Assembly (NCBI GenBank): GCA_030621085.1
Contig: JAUXIJ010000036.1
Coordinates: 1 to 33,424 of the forward strand
Length of the DNA: 33,424 bases
Direction of reading: 5' to 3'
Source of the DNA: Candidatus Cloacimonadota bacterium
Lineage (GTDB): Bacteria; Cloacimonadota; Cloacimonadia; Cloacimonadales; TCS61
In this document: one piece after another, positions 8,231 to 16,154 of the stretch
Layout of the letters: each line of letters starts with the position of its first letter
Position numbering within the stretch: the first letter of the stretch is position 1
Notes under the pieces: model-generated
The model's database searches: none
Seen by the model: only the letters and a program-made list of their open reading frames with translations
What the model was told of the DNA's origin: nothing
Made by a program: the position numbers and the translations under genes

Positions 8231-9265
8231 ATGAATAAAAAACGAAATATTTCAGTAAACATTTATGAGAATATTTCTGAAAACATTGATAGATTAAATA
8301 AACTTTTTAAATCGAAGTTTGGATTTCCATTTATTGAACCGAAAAGCATCACCCTGATTTATGAATTTCTAAAACCTGTTAAAACTATGCAAGATTTGAA
8401 TATCAGGTTAATGCAGTTTGGTTTATTGATTGATAGTATTCCAGAAAAGAAAATTAAAGATTATCTAATAAAACATCATAGAGAAATTAGAAACACTATA
8501 GATAAAAAGAAAATAAAACAAATAACGGACTCTGATGATATTGAATTCTATAAAAAACATTTTGAGATACAAAACAAGAATCCAATTTTTTTTGAAATTG
8601 AAGTATATAGGTCTTTAGAACTACTAACCTTTCTATTTACAAATGTATTAAGTAATTTTAACAAATCTGTTATTGAAGATTTAAGGTTTCTGAGATCTCT
8701 TCGAAACACATCGGAATTTGCACATGATTTATCACCTATAATAATCAATAAAAAATATCAAAGATTAGGGTTTATCTATCCATTAGATAATTCGAACATT
8801 AACTTCTTTTGGGATATTTTTTTGAAAATATTTAGCGAAAAATTGGATTATCTTGCAACTAAATTACATGAAGAAATTTCAAAAACATACAATGATGATA
8901 TTATAGAATTTAAATCTGTTATAAATAAATCTGATTTTGCATTAGACGATGATATTTATATTAAATTCTCGATCGGAAACAAATCGAGTAAAGAAATTTA
9001 CCTTCATGCATATCAATTTGAATTTATTTATAACGATTATATCCTTTATCGATGGAATTGGCATGTTTTTAATAAAGCAACAAGAGAAATATTACAGAAA
9101 GAAGGGTTAATAAAAAAAGATTGGGGGAAAGTCAAACCTGAACATTACAGTATTAAAAATTCAGGTAATTGGACAATGACAACAAGAATAATGTTTAAAA
9201 TATCAAGTGAGATGGTCTTTAGAGTAGCTTCTGATAATTTTAAATTTAAAGTAAATGCAGATTAG
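8231..9265 (+). CDS. Unrecognised cytoplasmic protein with a HEPN-like RN...H motif
   Basis: 344 aa, not recognised. It is lysine- and isoleucine-rich, mostly helical in its first 230 residues, and has no signal peptide or membrane segment. Around residues 155-165 it reads FLRSLRNTSEFAHDLSP; R-N followed by His six residues after the Arg resembles the Rx4-6H motif of HEPN proteins, but this alone is weak. The last 110 residues look like a beta-sandwich (YIKFSIGNKSSKEIYLHAYQ...). AGGAG at 8217-8221 precedes the ATG. It lies after the aconitase operon but is separated by 71 bases, has lower GC, and is probably not functionally linked. Confidence 0.6.
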   Translation: MNKKRNISVNIYENISENIDRLNKLFKSKFGFPFIEPKSITLIYEFLKPVKTMQDLNIRLMQFGLLIDSIPEKKIKDYLIKHHREIRNTIDKKKIKQITDSDDIEFYKKHFEIQNKNPIFFEIEVYRSLELLTFLFTNVLSNFNKSVIEDLRFLRSLRNTSEFAHDLSPIIINKKYQRLGFIYPLDNSNINFFWDIFLKIFSEKLDYLATKLHEEISKTYNDDIIEFKSVINKSDFALDDDIYIKFSIGNKSSKEIYLHAYQFEFIYNDYILYRWNWHVFNKATREILQKEGLIKKDWGKVKPEHYSIKNSGNWTMTTRIMFKISSEMVFRVASDNFKFKVNAD

Positions 9266-9349
9266 TGCAGATAGATCATGATTGTAGGGATTGACCTCCG
9301 AGTAGTCGTATCTTCCTTGCTGGTGATTTAATACAGGAGATATAAAACA

Positions 9350-9562
9350 ATGGTTGGAATTGCTGGATTTTTTGTAGGAATATTAATAATAATACATTTC
9401 TGGATGAATCGGCAGATTGATATTAAATGGAAGATCATTCTAACAGTAATGGCTATTATTTTTAGATTTGCACTTCCCGGAATTTGGTCAACTATCGGAA
9501 CGGTTTTGGTTTTGATAATTATGTTTTTAATGTTAAGATGGAACGGTGTAAAAATACGGTGA
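9350..9562 (+). CDS. Small inner-membrane protein
   Basis: 70 aa with two to three hydrophobic segments (GIAGFFVGILIIIHFW, IILTVMAIIFRFAL, IGTVLVLIIMFLML) and a short basic tail. A good AGGAG lies 11 bases before the ATG. The composition and the ribosome binding site support a real gene; the family is not recognised and nothing in the neighbourhood gives a role. Confidence 0.6.
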   Translation: MVGIAGFFVGILIIIHFWMNRQIDIKWKIILTVMAIIFRFALPGIWSTIGTVLVLIIMFLMLRWNGVKIR

Positions 9563-9617
9563 AATTATGCTGAGACATTGTTGGGATTGATCACAATACT
9601 AAAAAAAAGAAGGAAAA

Positions 9618-10871
9618 ATGAAGCTAATAACTTTAGTTATCATTCTGCTTTGTATTACACAGGTTTATTCAGATACAACGATTGAAAATTCAGAAACAAA
9701 ACTGAAAATCTATATCGATTATTCTGACGGTGATTTGAATTATTTCCGTGAGGAGATAGCTAATGTGGATTTTGTCCGCTTCATACAGGAAGCGGCTGTT
9801 TACATTCTATTTTCAAAGCAGCGTACTGGCAGCGGAGGGCAAAAATATACAGTTGATTTCACCGGTCAGAAACACTTCGAGGGAATCGACGAATCATTGA
9901 CATTTATTTTGGGAAAAGATGAAACCGATGATGATGAAAGACAAAAAAGCGTACACACGATCAAACTCGGGCTAATAAGATATTTTTCTCGAACAAATCT
10001 TGCCGATAAGATTACGATATCTTTTCCAATAGAACAAAAAACGGATGAGATCATAGATAGATGGAACAACTGGGTATTCGATATCGGTGTAAGTTGTTTC
10101 TTAAGTGGACAGGAAACTTCAAAATTTTTAAATTTCTGGGGTTCTATCTCGGCTGAAAGAGTAACGAAAGAAATTAAAACCGAATTTAGTCTTTTTGGCA
10201 GTTATAACAAGGATGAATTCGATTGTGGTGACGAAGTAATTAAAAGTTCATCGGACAGTAAAAGCTTCAACGCATCCGTGATAAAATCTATTAATGATCA
10301 CTGGTCTTATGGACTTTGGTCATATATTTATGATTCCTCTTATAGTAATATTGATTTAAGCGTAGGCATTTCACCGGGAATTGAATATAATATTTTCCCA
10401 TACTCAGAATCGAACAGGAAGCAACTACGTTTGCAGTACAAACTTCATCCGGGATTTGCAGATTACCACGAAGAAACTATTTATGAAAAATTATCTGAAA
10501 AAACTCTGAAACATTCTTTTACCACCGAGATCGAATATATTCAATCTTGGGGTTCCGTGAGTGCAAGCATAATTGCTTCTCAATATCTAATTATCGATGA
10601 TCTGATTTTGAATAGTTATGAAAAAAATAAATTAACTTTATACAGCGATATTTCCTGGAAGATATTTAAGGGACTTTCTTTTGAACTATGGGGAAATGTA
10701 TCACGGATACATGACCAATTATCAATTTCAGCCGGAGATGTTTCCACAGAAGAACTGCTTTTGCATAGAAAAGAACTTGAAACTCAATATTCATATTTTG
10801 CATCTATCGGACTCAGCTATTCGTTTGGCTCTATTTATAATAATATTGTTAATCCAAGATTTGGTGATTAG
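9618..10871 (+). CDS. Outer-membrane beta-barrel protein of uncharacterised family
   Basis: 417 aa. Residues 1-18 are a signal peptide ending VYSD. The next 100 residues (LKIYIDYSDGDLNYFREEI, VDFVRFIQEAAVYILFSKQ, TGSGGQKYTVDFTGQ, TDDDERQKSVHTIKLGLIRY) match from memory a family found in Gemmatimonadota and Bacteroidota relatives that starts with a small periplasmic domain. The rest alternates amphipathic beta strands and ends SIGLSYSFGSIYNNIVNPRF, as expected for a barrel with a C-terminal strand. It probably sits in the outer membrane; its substrate is unknown. An AAGGA site precedes the ATG. Confidence 0.7.
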   Translation: MKLITLVIILLCITQVYSDTTIENSETKLKIYIDYSDGDLNYFREEIANVDFVRFIQEAAVYILFSKQRTGSGGQKYTVDFTGQKHFEGIDESLTFILGKDETDDDERQKSVHTIKLGLIRYFSRTNLADKITISFPIEQKTDEIIDRWNNWVFDIGVSCFLSGQETSKFLNFWGSISAERVTKEIKTEFSLFGSYNKDEFDCGDEVIKSSSDSKSFNASVIKSINDHWSYGLWSYIYDSSYSNIDLSVGISPGIEYNIFPYSESNRKQLRLQYKLHPGFADYHEETIYEKLSEKTLKHSFTTEIEYIQSWGSVSASIIASQYLIIDDLILNSYEKNKLTLYSDISWKIFKGLSFELWGNVSRIHDQLSISAGDVSTEELLLHRKELETQYSYFASIGLSYSFGSIYNNIVNPRFGD

Positions 10872-10887
10872 TAAAAACATAAACAAG

Positions 10888-10922
10888 ACTTGACTCGCAG
10901 TGAAGTGAAACGAACATGAGTC
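10888..10922. repeat. Short GC-rich inverted repeat between genes
   Basis: GACTCG at 10893 and the later ATGAGTCGAG form a GACTC/GAGTC inverted repeat about 24 bases apart, downstream of the barrel gene. It has no T tract, so it is more likely an interspersed palindrome than a classical terminator. Confidence 0.3.
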
Positions 10923-10954
10923 GAGAATTGCATGAATGAAGTAAAGGATATGTA

Positions 10955-11872
10955 ATGGAAGAATCTAAAAAAAAATATATCGGAGCCACCGCGATAATAC
11001 TGGCGGCTACTATGTGGGGTTTTGACGGTGTTGTCCTTACTCCACGCTTGTACAATCTAAACGTTGGCTTTGTAGTTTTTATGCTGCATTTTGTACCATT
11101 TGTATTAATGAATACATTTCTCTTTAAGGAATATAAAAGACTTAAAGAGTTTACGAAAGCAGATTTTCTGCTTCTTGGTGGAATTGCTTTTTTTGGTGGA
11201 GCGCTGGGCACCCTGGCAATCGTTAAAGCTCTATTCCTGGTGCGCTTTGATCATCTTTCGATAATCGTACTACTGCAAAAACTTCAACCAATATTTGCCA
11301 TCATATTAGCTGCAGTTTTCCTGAAGGAAAAAATTAAACGTAGATTTATCTTTTGGGCATTCTTAGCCATTATCGCCAGTTATTTCTTAACCTTTGGGTT
11401 CAAAAAACCTAACATGAGTGAAGATGCTCCATTGATCCAGGCAGCCCTGTGGGCGCTGGTAGCTGCCTTTTCATTTGGCAGTGCTACTGTTCTGGGGAAA
11501 AAAGCTCTAACAAGATTACCTTACTACACTACAAACTTTTTCAGGTTCGGATTTACTACTTTGATGATGTTGATCTACGTTATTATTATAAATAAGCTGG
11601 GAGAATTTCAAAACGTTACTTCCACTAACTGGCTTTTTTTCCTGATCATTGCAGTAACTACCGGCTCCGGTGCTATCTTCCTGTTCTATTTCGGATTGAA
11701 CAAAGTGAAAGCCATGGTCTCAACCATCTGTGAATTATTCTTTCCTGTTTCTGCCATTTTTTTCGATTATTTTATTAATGGTCATTTGCTGACCGTAGTG
11801 CAATGGATCAGTGCAATTATCATGATAACGGCTATAGTTGAAATAAGCTATAAACGAAAAAAAGTGCGATGA
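10955..11872 (+). CDS. EamA/DMT-superfamily permease
   Basis: 305 aa with about ten transmembrane helices in two EamA halves. The first half starts ATAIILAATMWGFDGVV and ends near LTFGF (about residue 150). The second begins ALWALVAAFSFGSATVLGKKAL and ends IIMITAIVEISYKRKK. The start of each half has the family feature of a small-residue-rich helix and the WG motif. It is an inner-membrane metabolite or drug exporter of unknown substrate. An AAGG sequence lies 8 bases before the ATG. The stop TGA overlaps the next ATG by four bases, so it is translationally coupled to the GWxTD genes. Confidence 0.85.
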   Translation: MEESKKKYIGATAIILAATMWGFDGVVLTPRLYNLNVGFVVFMLHFVPFVLMNTFLFKEYKRLKEFTKADFLLLGGIAFFGGALGTLAIVKALFLVRFDHLSIIVLLQKLQPIFAIILAAVFLKEKIKRRFIFWAFLAIIASYFLTFGFKKPNMSEDAPLIQAALWALVAAFSFGSATVLGKKALTRLPYYTTNFFRFGFTTLMMLIYVIIINKLGEFQNVTSTNWLFFLIIAVTTGSGAIFLFYFGLNKVKAMVSTICELFFPVSAIFFDYFINGHLLTVVQWISAIIMITAIVEISYKRKKVR

Positions 11873-12453
11873 TAAAAATTATATTCATATTAATTTTATC
11901 TGGGATATTTATTGGAATTTCAGCAGATCCTGTCACGCTTCCCCAAAAAGAAGGTCATGTCTTCAGTAATTTGAAAGATGAATATAAACTGGTGAGTTAT
12001 TATCTTTCAAGAAATCAGAAAAAGTATTACAAAAAACTTGATGAAGAGAGCAAATGGAAATATCTTTCGGCTTTCTGGGGAGCACAAGACCAAAATTCAG
12101 AAACAGAGGATAATGAGTTTCTATTAGAAGTCATAGCCAGAATTGAATATTCCAATAAGCATTTTTCGCATTTTACTAAAGGCTGGGAAACTGATATGGG
12201 CAGAATTTATATCAAGCACGGTGAGCCATTTGAAATTTTGGAACTAAATACCGGACTATACGCTAAGTCTACACCGAAAGATTATCAGATCTGGAAATAT
12301 AGGATATCATGGTTTCAGACATACTTATTTATCGATCTTCAGCAACACGGTAATTATAGGCTTATTTTCAGTGATGGTTTTGAAGAAGAAGGCTCTTATG
12401 AATATTGGGAAAGATATCTTGGCTATATATTTGATGTAAGATTATTACAATGA
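11869..12453 (+). CDS. GWxTD-domain secreted protein, copy 1
   Basis: 194 aa. There is a signal peptide (IIFILILSGIFIGISA), then a compact domain with HFTKGWETDMGRIYIKHGEP around residue 105. GWxTD followed by G(R/K)xYIxxGEP is the family signature. The domain is common in Bacteroidota, Gemmatimonadota and Cloacimonadota as part of larger exported proteins; its role is unknown. Here it stands alone and is followed 10 bases later by a close paralogue. It starts inside the stop of the DMT permease gene (ATGA overlap). Confidence 0.85.
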   Translation: MIKIIFILILSGIFIGISADPVTLPQKEGHVFSNLKDEYKLVSYYLSRNQKKYYKKLDEESKWKYLSAFWGAQDQNSETEDNEFLLEVIARIEYSNKHFSHFTKGWETDMGRIYIKHGEPFEILELNTGLYAKSTPKDYQIWKYRISWFQTYLFIDLQQHGNYRLIFSDGFEEEGSYEYWERYLGYIFDVRLLQ

Positions 12454-12463
12454 AGGAGATAAA

Positions 12464-13057
12464 ATGAGTAAGATGAAAAAAATTCTATTTATAATTGTTT
12501 TGTCTGGAATATTTATTGGTATTTCAGCAGATCCAGTTCCAACTCCTAAAAAAGAAGGACATGTTTTCAGTGACCTGGATGACGAATATAAGCTGGTACA
12601 TTATTTCTTAACTTCTAATCAAAAAAAATATTACAAATCATTGGAAGATGATGGAAAGAAACACTATCTGGAAGCATTCTGGGCTGCTCAAGATACTAAC
12701 CCTGCAACAGAGAGAAATGAGTTTTTAGAAGAAATTAAGATCAGGATTGCCTACTGCAATAGTCATTTTTCTCATTTCAATCCTGGCTGGACAACAGACC
12801 GTGGAAGAATTTATATCCGGTACGGTGAACCGTACGAGATCATGAATGAGACTACCAGTATGAATACTAAGTATGCACGAAAAGATTACCAGATATGGAA
12901 ATACAGAATAACAGAATATTTAACATATATCTTCATGGATCTTCAGCAACATGGCGATTACAGGATGATCTACAGTAATGGTGATGATTTTGAAGGTTCC
13001 TGGGCAGATTGGCATATGTACCTGGGAGAGGATTTTAATGAAGGAATTCTATACTAA
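12464..13057 (+). CDS. GWxTD-domain secreted protein, copy 2
   Basis: 197 aa. Same build as the gene before it: signal peptide ending GISADP, then GHVFSDLDDEYKLVHYFL and HFNPGWTTDRGRIYIRYGEP near residue 108. By eye more than half of the residues are identical to copy 1 along the whole length, so the pair arose by tandem duplication. The start at 12464 is supported by AAGGAG at 12453-12458, which overlaps the stop of copy 1. Probably periplasmic or on the outer membrane. Confidence 0.85.
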   Translation: MSKMKKILFIIVLSGIFIGISADPVPTPKKEGHVFSDLDDEYKLVHYFLTSNQKKYYKSLEDDGKKHYLEAFWAAQDTNPATERNEFLEEIKIRIAYCNSHFSHFNPGWTTDRGRIYIRYGEPYEIMNETTSMNTKYARKDYQIWKYRITEYLTYIFMDLQQHGDYRMIYSNGDDFEGSWADWHMYLGEDFNEGILY

Positions 13058-13079
13058 ATTTATAAATAGGGAGTAAATT

Positions 13080-13796
13080 ATGAAAAAGATTTTAATATTA
13101 ATTTTAGCTATTGCCATCTGGAGAGCTAAAATATTGCTCTGTGGATTAGTACTAAAAATCGGTTTTATAAAGAAATTATTGGACTCTGTAGAATGGCTGA
13201 ATAGTTCGCATATTGTACAATTCTCTATGCTGATCATCGCTGTTCTATTAATTATAATTATCGGAAAAAATAAATTCTCGAATTTCGGCTTTAAAGGTGC
13301 TCCTGTAAAGGTAGTATTAAATTCCATTCTTCTGGCATTTGGTGTATCGTTAGTTCTCTTTCTGGCAAATGGAATTTACATGAATATCACATCTTCAGTT
13401 GCATCTTCACAGGTTTCGTTTTTGGAAAGTAATTTCCTGAGCAGGATTATATTGATATGGATAATTGCCAGCTCTGTAGAAGAAATATTTTACCGGGGTT
13501 TCCTGCAAACTTACCTGGAACCATTGAAAGATATCGGTTTGAAATTGGGAAAAGTTTATTTGAGTCTGCCGGTAATGCTGACTGCATTAATGTTTGGATT
13601 CATGCATCTCTGTCTGAAAGGAATGCTGCCCTGGATTATGGTGCGGTTCATCATTTTGAATGCTACCATCCTTGGACTGATAGCAGGCTATTATCGCGAA
13701 AAAACAGGCAGCCTGATCCCTGCATATTTTGTTCATCTCACTTTTAACGTGGTAGGAATGATGATACCACAGATCATGATGATGGTTCAAACATAG
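13080..13796 (+). CDS. CPBP (CAAX/Abi-type) intramembrane metalloprotease
   Basis: 238 aa with about six to seven membrane helices. The family motifs are present in order: SSVEEIFYRGFLQ (EExxxR, about residue 134), LMFGFMHL (FxxxH) and YFVHLTFNVVG (HxxxN). These residues hold the glutamyl/metal site of CPBP proteases, which process membrane-embedded peptides or have roles in bacteriocin self-immunity. A GGAG lies before the ATG. It follows the GWxTD pair by 22 bases and ends 31 bases before the Nudix gene. Its last 30-110 bases are copied in degraded form at 15276, 15965 and 18325. Confidence 0.88.
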   Translation: MKKILILILAIAIWRAKILLCGLVLKIGFIKKLLDSVEWLNSSHIVQFSMLIIAVLLIIIIGKNKFSNFGFKGAPVKVVLNSILLAFGVSLVLFLANGIYMNITSSVASSQVSFLESNFLSRIILIWIIASSVEEIFYRGFLQTYLEPLKDIGLKLGKVYLSLPVMLTALMFGFMHLCLKGMLPWIMVRFIILNATILGLIAGYYREKTGSLIPAYFVHLTFNVVGMMIPQIMMMVQT

Positions 13797-13827
13797 AATT
13801 ATCAGTGAAACAGGAGAATATAAAAAA

Positions 13828-14262
13828 TTGGGAAGCATTTACGATCAATCGGCAGTTATTCCATTTCAAATAAAAAATAAAGAAATAAGGATATTACTTA
13901 TTACTTCCCTGAAATCCAGAACGTGGATTTTCCCGAAAGGTTTCATTGAAGATGAACTATCGGCACAGCAATCGGCAGAAAAGGAAGCATATGAAGAAGC
14001 CGGGATCGAAGGGCAGGTGCTCGATCTTCTGCTCGGTGAATACAAATACAACAAATGGGGTGGAACCTGTCATGTAAAGGTTTTTCCCATGCACGTTACT
14101 AAGATCTTTGATGAATGGCCTGAAGACGATCTGCGCAAACGTAAATGGATGCCCTTGAAAAATGCGGGTGATATTGTTGAGAAAAGCGAGTTGCAAATGC
14201 TTCTAAAAAAGTTTAAAAAAAATATTAAAGTAATCATATCTTTAATTACGGATTATTCTTAA
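13828..14262 (+). CDS. Nudix hydrolase
   Basis: 144 aa. After the first strands (AVIPFQI, ILLITS, WIFPKG) comes the Nudix box: KGFIEDELSAQQSAEKEAYEEAGIEG. The ending E-x-x-EE-x-G is complete, whereas the box's first Glu is shifted and Arg is replaced by Lys. FPKG before the box recalls diphosphoinositol-polyphosphate/diadenosine-type Nudix enzymes. The start is TTG at 13828 with AGGAG about 11 bases upstream; a later ATG would remove the first strands, so TTG is preferred. The CHAD gene, a polyphosphate-binding family, follows directly, which suggests phosphate-rich substrates. Confidence 0.85.
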   Translation: MGSIYDQSAVIPFQIKNKEIRILLITSLKSRTWIFPKGFIEDELSAQQSAEKEAYEEAGIEGQVLDLLLGEYKYNKWGGTCHVKVFPMHVTKIFDEWPEDDLRKRKWMPLKNAGDIVEKSELQMLLKKFKKNIKVIISLITDYS

Positions 14263-14319
14263 GATCATAATATTTCAATCGGATATCATAGATCCGGTAA
14301 ATCAGAGGAAAGCAGAACG

Positions 14320-15291
14320 ATGCTTCATTCTTACAGTTCAAAGATCAATATTCAGTTGAAACCCCAATTACCTGCAGGACAGGCTTTAAGAAAGATCTAT
14401 CGTTATTTATTACAAATAATGAAGAAAAATGAGAATGGCATTATTAATGATATCGATACAGAGTTCTTACATGACTTCAGAGTATCTGTCCGGCGAACAC
14501 GATCAGCATTGGGTCAAATAAATAACATCATGGATAAGAACATCGTACAAAAAGCAAAAAGGGATTTTTCCTATTTAGGTCAATCGACAAATCGATTGCG
14601 CGATATCGATGTTTATTTACTTAAAGAAGATCAATACAAAAAGATGCTTCCGGAAAACAGGCGGGACTATCTAAATCCTTTTTTTGAAGATCTGAAGCGT
14701 CAGAAAAAAACAGAAAACATATTGGTAAAAAAGTTATTAAAATCTGTAAGATATAAACGAATAATGAATGAATGGGAATTTTACCTGAATAAAAAAATAT
14801 ATGCCAGAAACCTGACAATTACAGAAAAACAACCAATCATCATTGTTGCTCGAAAAGTTATCTGCGAGAGAAATCAGAAAATGCTGGAATTCGGGAAGAA
14901 TATATTAATAAATCCCTCAGATGAATTGCTGCACCAGTTGAGAATTGCAGGTAAAAAATTGCGATATCTTCTGGAATTTTTTAGTTCGCTTTTTCCTCAA
15001 ACCCAAATGCAAATTTTAATAAAGAAATTGAAGAAATTACAGGATAACCTGGGAGATTACCATGACCTGGCAGTACACCAGGAAATGCTAAAAAAATTTG
15101 CAGAACAATTGGCCACCCAAGAAAATAGAGAAAAAGAAACGATCCTTACTCTTGGAATTATAACCATGAAACTAAACGAAAAACAGGAATTGGTAAAGAA
15201 AGATTTCTTTGAAACCTTTCGCATTTATTCAGCACCGGAAATACAAAAGATCTTTCACGATCTTTTTTATGATTCAATGTTGCAGGAATGA
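14320..15291 (+). CDS. CHAD-domain protein (polyphosphate-binding family)
   Basis: 323 aa, all helical. Two CHAD halves are visible: FLHDFRVSVRRTRSALGQI near residue 50 and LLHQLRIAGKKLRYLLEFF near residue 208, each with the conserved His and basic residues that bind polyphosphate. AGAGGA lies about 11 bases before the ATG. The gene follows the Nudix gene at 57 bases. The end is odd: the last five residues (SMLQE) and the stop are read from DNA that, one frame over, is a copy of the 3' end of the CPBP gene, so the natural C-terminus may have been replaced. Confidence 0.88.
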   Translation: MLHSYSSKINIQLKPQLPAGQALRKIYRYLLQIMKKNENGIINDIDTEFLHDFRVSVRRTRSALGQINNIMDKNIVQKAKRDFSYLGQSTNRLRDIDVYLLKEDQYKKMLPENRRDYLNPFFEDLKRQKKTENILVKKLLKSVRYKRIMNEWEFYLNKKIYARNLTITEKQPIIIVARKVICERNQKMLEFGKNILINPSDELLHQLRIAGKKLRYLLEFFSSLFPQTQMQILIKKLKKLQDNLGDYHDLAVHQEMLKKFAEQLATQENREKETILTLGIITMKLNEKQELVKKDFFETFRIYSAPEIQKIFHDLFYDSMLQE

Positions 15292-15329
15292 TGATGCCGC
15301 AGATTATGATGATGGTGATGAAGGGATAA
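15276..15329 (+). pseudogene. 3' fragment of a CPBP protease gene, fused to the end of the CHAD gene
   Basis: The 18 codons read NVAGMMMPQIMMMVMKG and stop, matching the end of the intact protease (NVVGMMIPQIMMMVQT). The fragment overlaps the last 16 bases of the CHAD gene in another frame. No upstream protease sequence is left, so this is a deletion junction or an insertion scar. Confidence 0.7.
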
Positions 15330-15352
15330 AGTTACGCTTGAAAGGAATAGAA

Positions 15353-15637
15353 TTACTTAACCGAATGTTTCAATTCCCGATCGATCCTATCTTTCAAGAA
15401 TATTTTGATTAACGATTGATATGGTACATCTTTTTTATTTGCGATCATTTTTATTTCATCTAAAATGAATTCCGGAAGCCGTAAAGAAATTGTCTTGGTT
15501 GAAGGTTTTAATTTTGAGAGTGTTACTTTTTCTGCTTTTCTCCAATCAATGTATTGAGAAGAATCTGCCTTTGCCCAGAATTCTCTTTCTTCATCTTCAT
15601 TTTTAAATTTTGGAATACTTTTATGTTTACTCATCAT
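15353..15637 (-). CDS. CopG-like antitoxin of a BrnT-type toxin-antitoxin module
   Basis: 94 aa. The N-terminal half (KFKNEDEEREFWAKADSSQYIDWRKAEKV) is the segment that binds and neutralises the toxin; the C-terminal half (TISLRLPEFILDEIKMIANKKDVPYQSLIKIFL) is a ribbon-helix-helix DNA-binding domain. This is the PF12441-type CopG antitoxin commonly encoded after BrnT. The start overlaps the 3' end of the toxin gene by 11 bases, so the two are co-translated. In this family the antitoxin represses its own promoter. The C-terminus lies close to the CPBP fragment at 15329. Confidence 0.88.
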   Translation of the reverse strand: MMSKHKSIPKFKNEDEEREFWAKADSSQYIDWRKAEKVTLSKLKPSTKTISLRLPEFILDEIKMIANKKDVPYQSLIKIFLKDRIDRELKHSVK

Positions 15638-15947
15638 ATACTTCCTTTTCCTTTTTATTCATATCTCTTGCTGATATAATACGAATTAATTTATTTCTAA
15701 TTGTGAAGACCATAAATAATAATCGTTCAGTATCAGTTTTACCAAGTACAAACCATCGTTTTTCAATTTGAGAATGCTTTGTGTCATCCGCAACAATTAA
15801 TGGCTCATTGAAAAACACCTGTTCACATTCACTTCGTGCAACCTGATGAAGAATCCAGTTTTTCTCTGAATTTCTTTCATCCCAATCAAATCCTTCACAA
15901 TTTAATAGCAACTCACTCATACTTTTGTATATTTCTGAAATATACAT
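15627..15947 (-). CDS. brnT: BrnT family toxin (ribonuclease)
   Basis: 106 aa. The core is FDWDERNSEKNWILHQVARSECEQVF...PLIVADDTKH...RWFVLGKTDTERLLFMVFTIR...IRIISARDMNKKEKEVYDE, which is the BrnT fold from start to end. BrnT proteins are RelE-like ribonucleases that arrest growth. The usual start of the family is near the GFDW motif, so the internal ATG at residue 10 (15918-15920) may be the real start. Supporting this, TTGACA at 15951-15956 would then stand as a -35 box with a weak AAATAT 17 bases later. Toxin precedes antitoxin, as is normal for BrnT modules. Confidence 0.88.
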   Translation of the reverse strand: MYISEIYKSMSELLLNCEGFDWDERNSEKNWILHQVARSECEQVFFNEPLIVADDTKHSQIEKRWFVLGKTDTERLLFMVFTIRNKLIRIISARDMNKKEKEVYDE

Positions 15948-15964
15948 TAATTGTCAATATTTTT

Positions 15965-16075
15965 TATTATCGCGAGAAAACAGGCAGCCTTATCCCAGCT
16001 TATTTTGTGCATCTCACCTTTAACGTGGTGGAAATGGGATTACCGCAGATTTTGAAGATTGTGATGAAGGGGTGA
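15965..16075 (+). pseudogene. 3' fragment of a CPBP protease gene
   Basis: The 36 codons plus stop read YYREKTGSLIPAYFVHLTFNVVEMGLPQILKIVMKG. The intact gene at 13689-13796 reads YYREKTGSLIPAYFVHLTFNVVGMMIPQIMMMVQT. Nucleotide identity is very high over the first 75 bases, so the duplication is fairly recent. The fragment holds the HxxxN motif but neither EExxxR nor FxxxH and cannot be functional. It begins abruptly just upstream of the brnT start, on the opposite strand. Confidence 0.82.
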
Positions 16076-16154
16076 TAAGCAAGTTTATTAGTGCTTTGGA
16101 GTACAGCGTTGTTGCTGTCCGTTGCAGCGAATAGTTTGTCCCACTTTTGATCAT

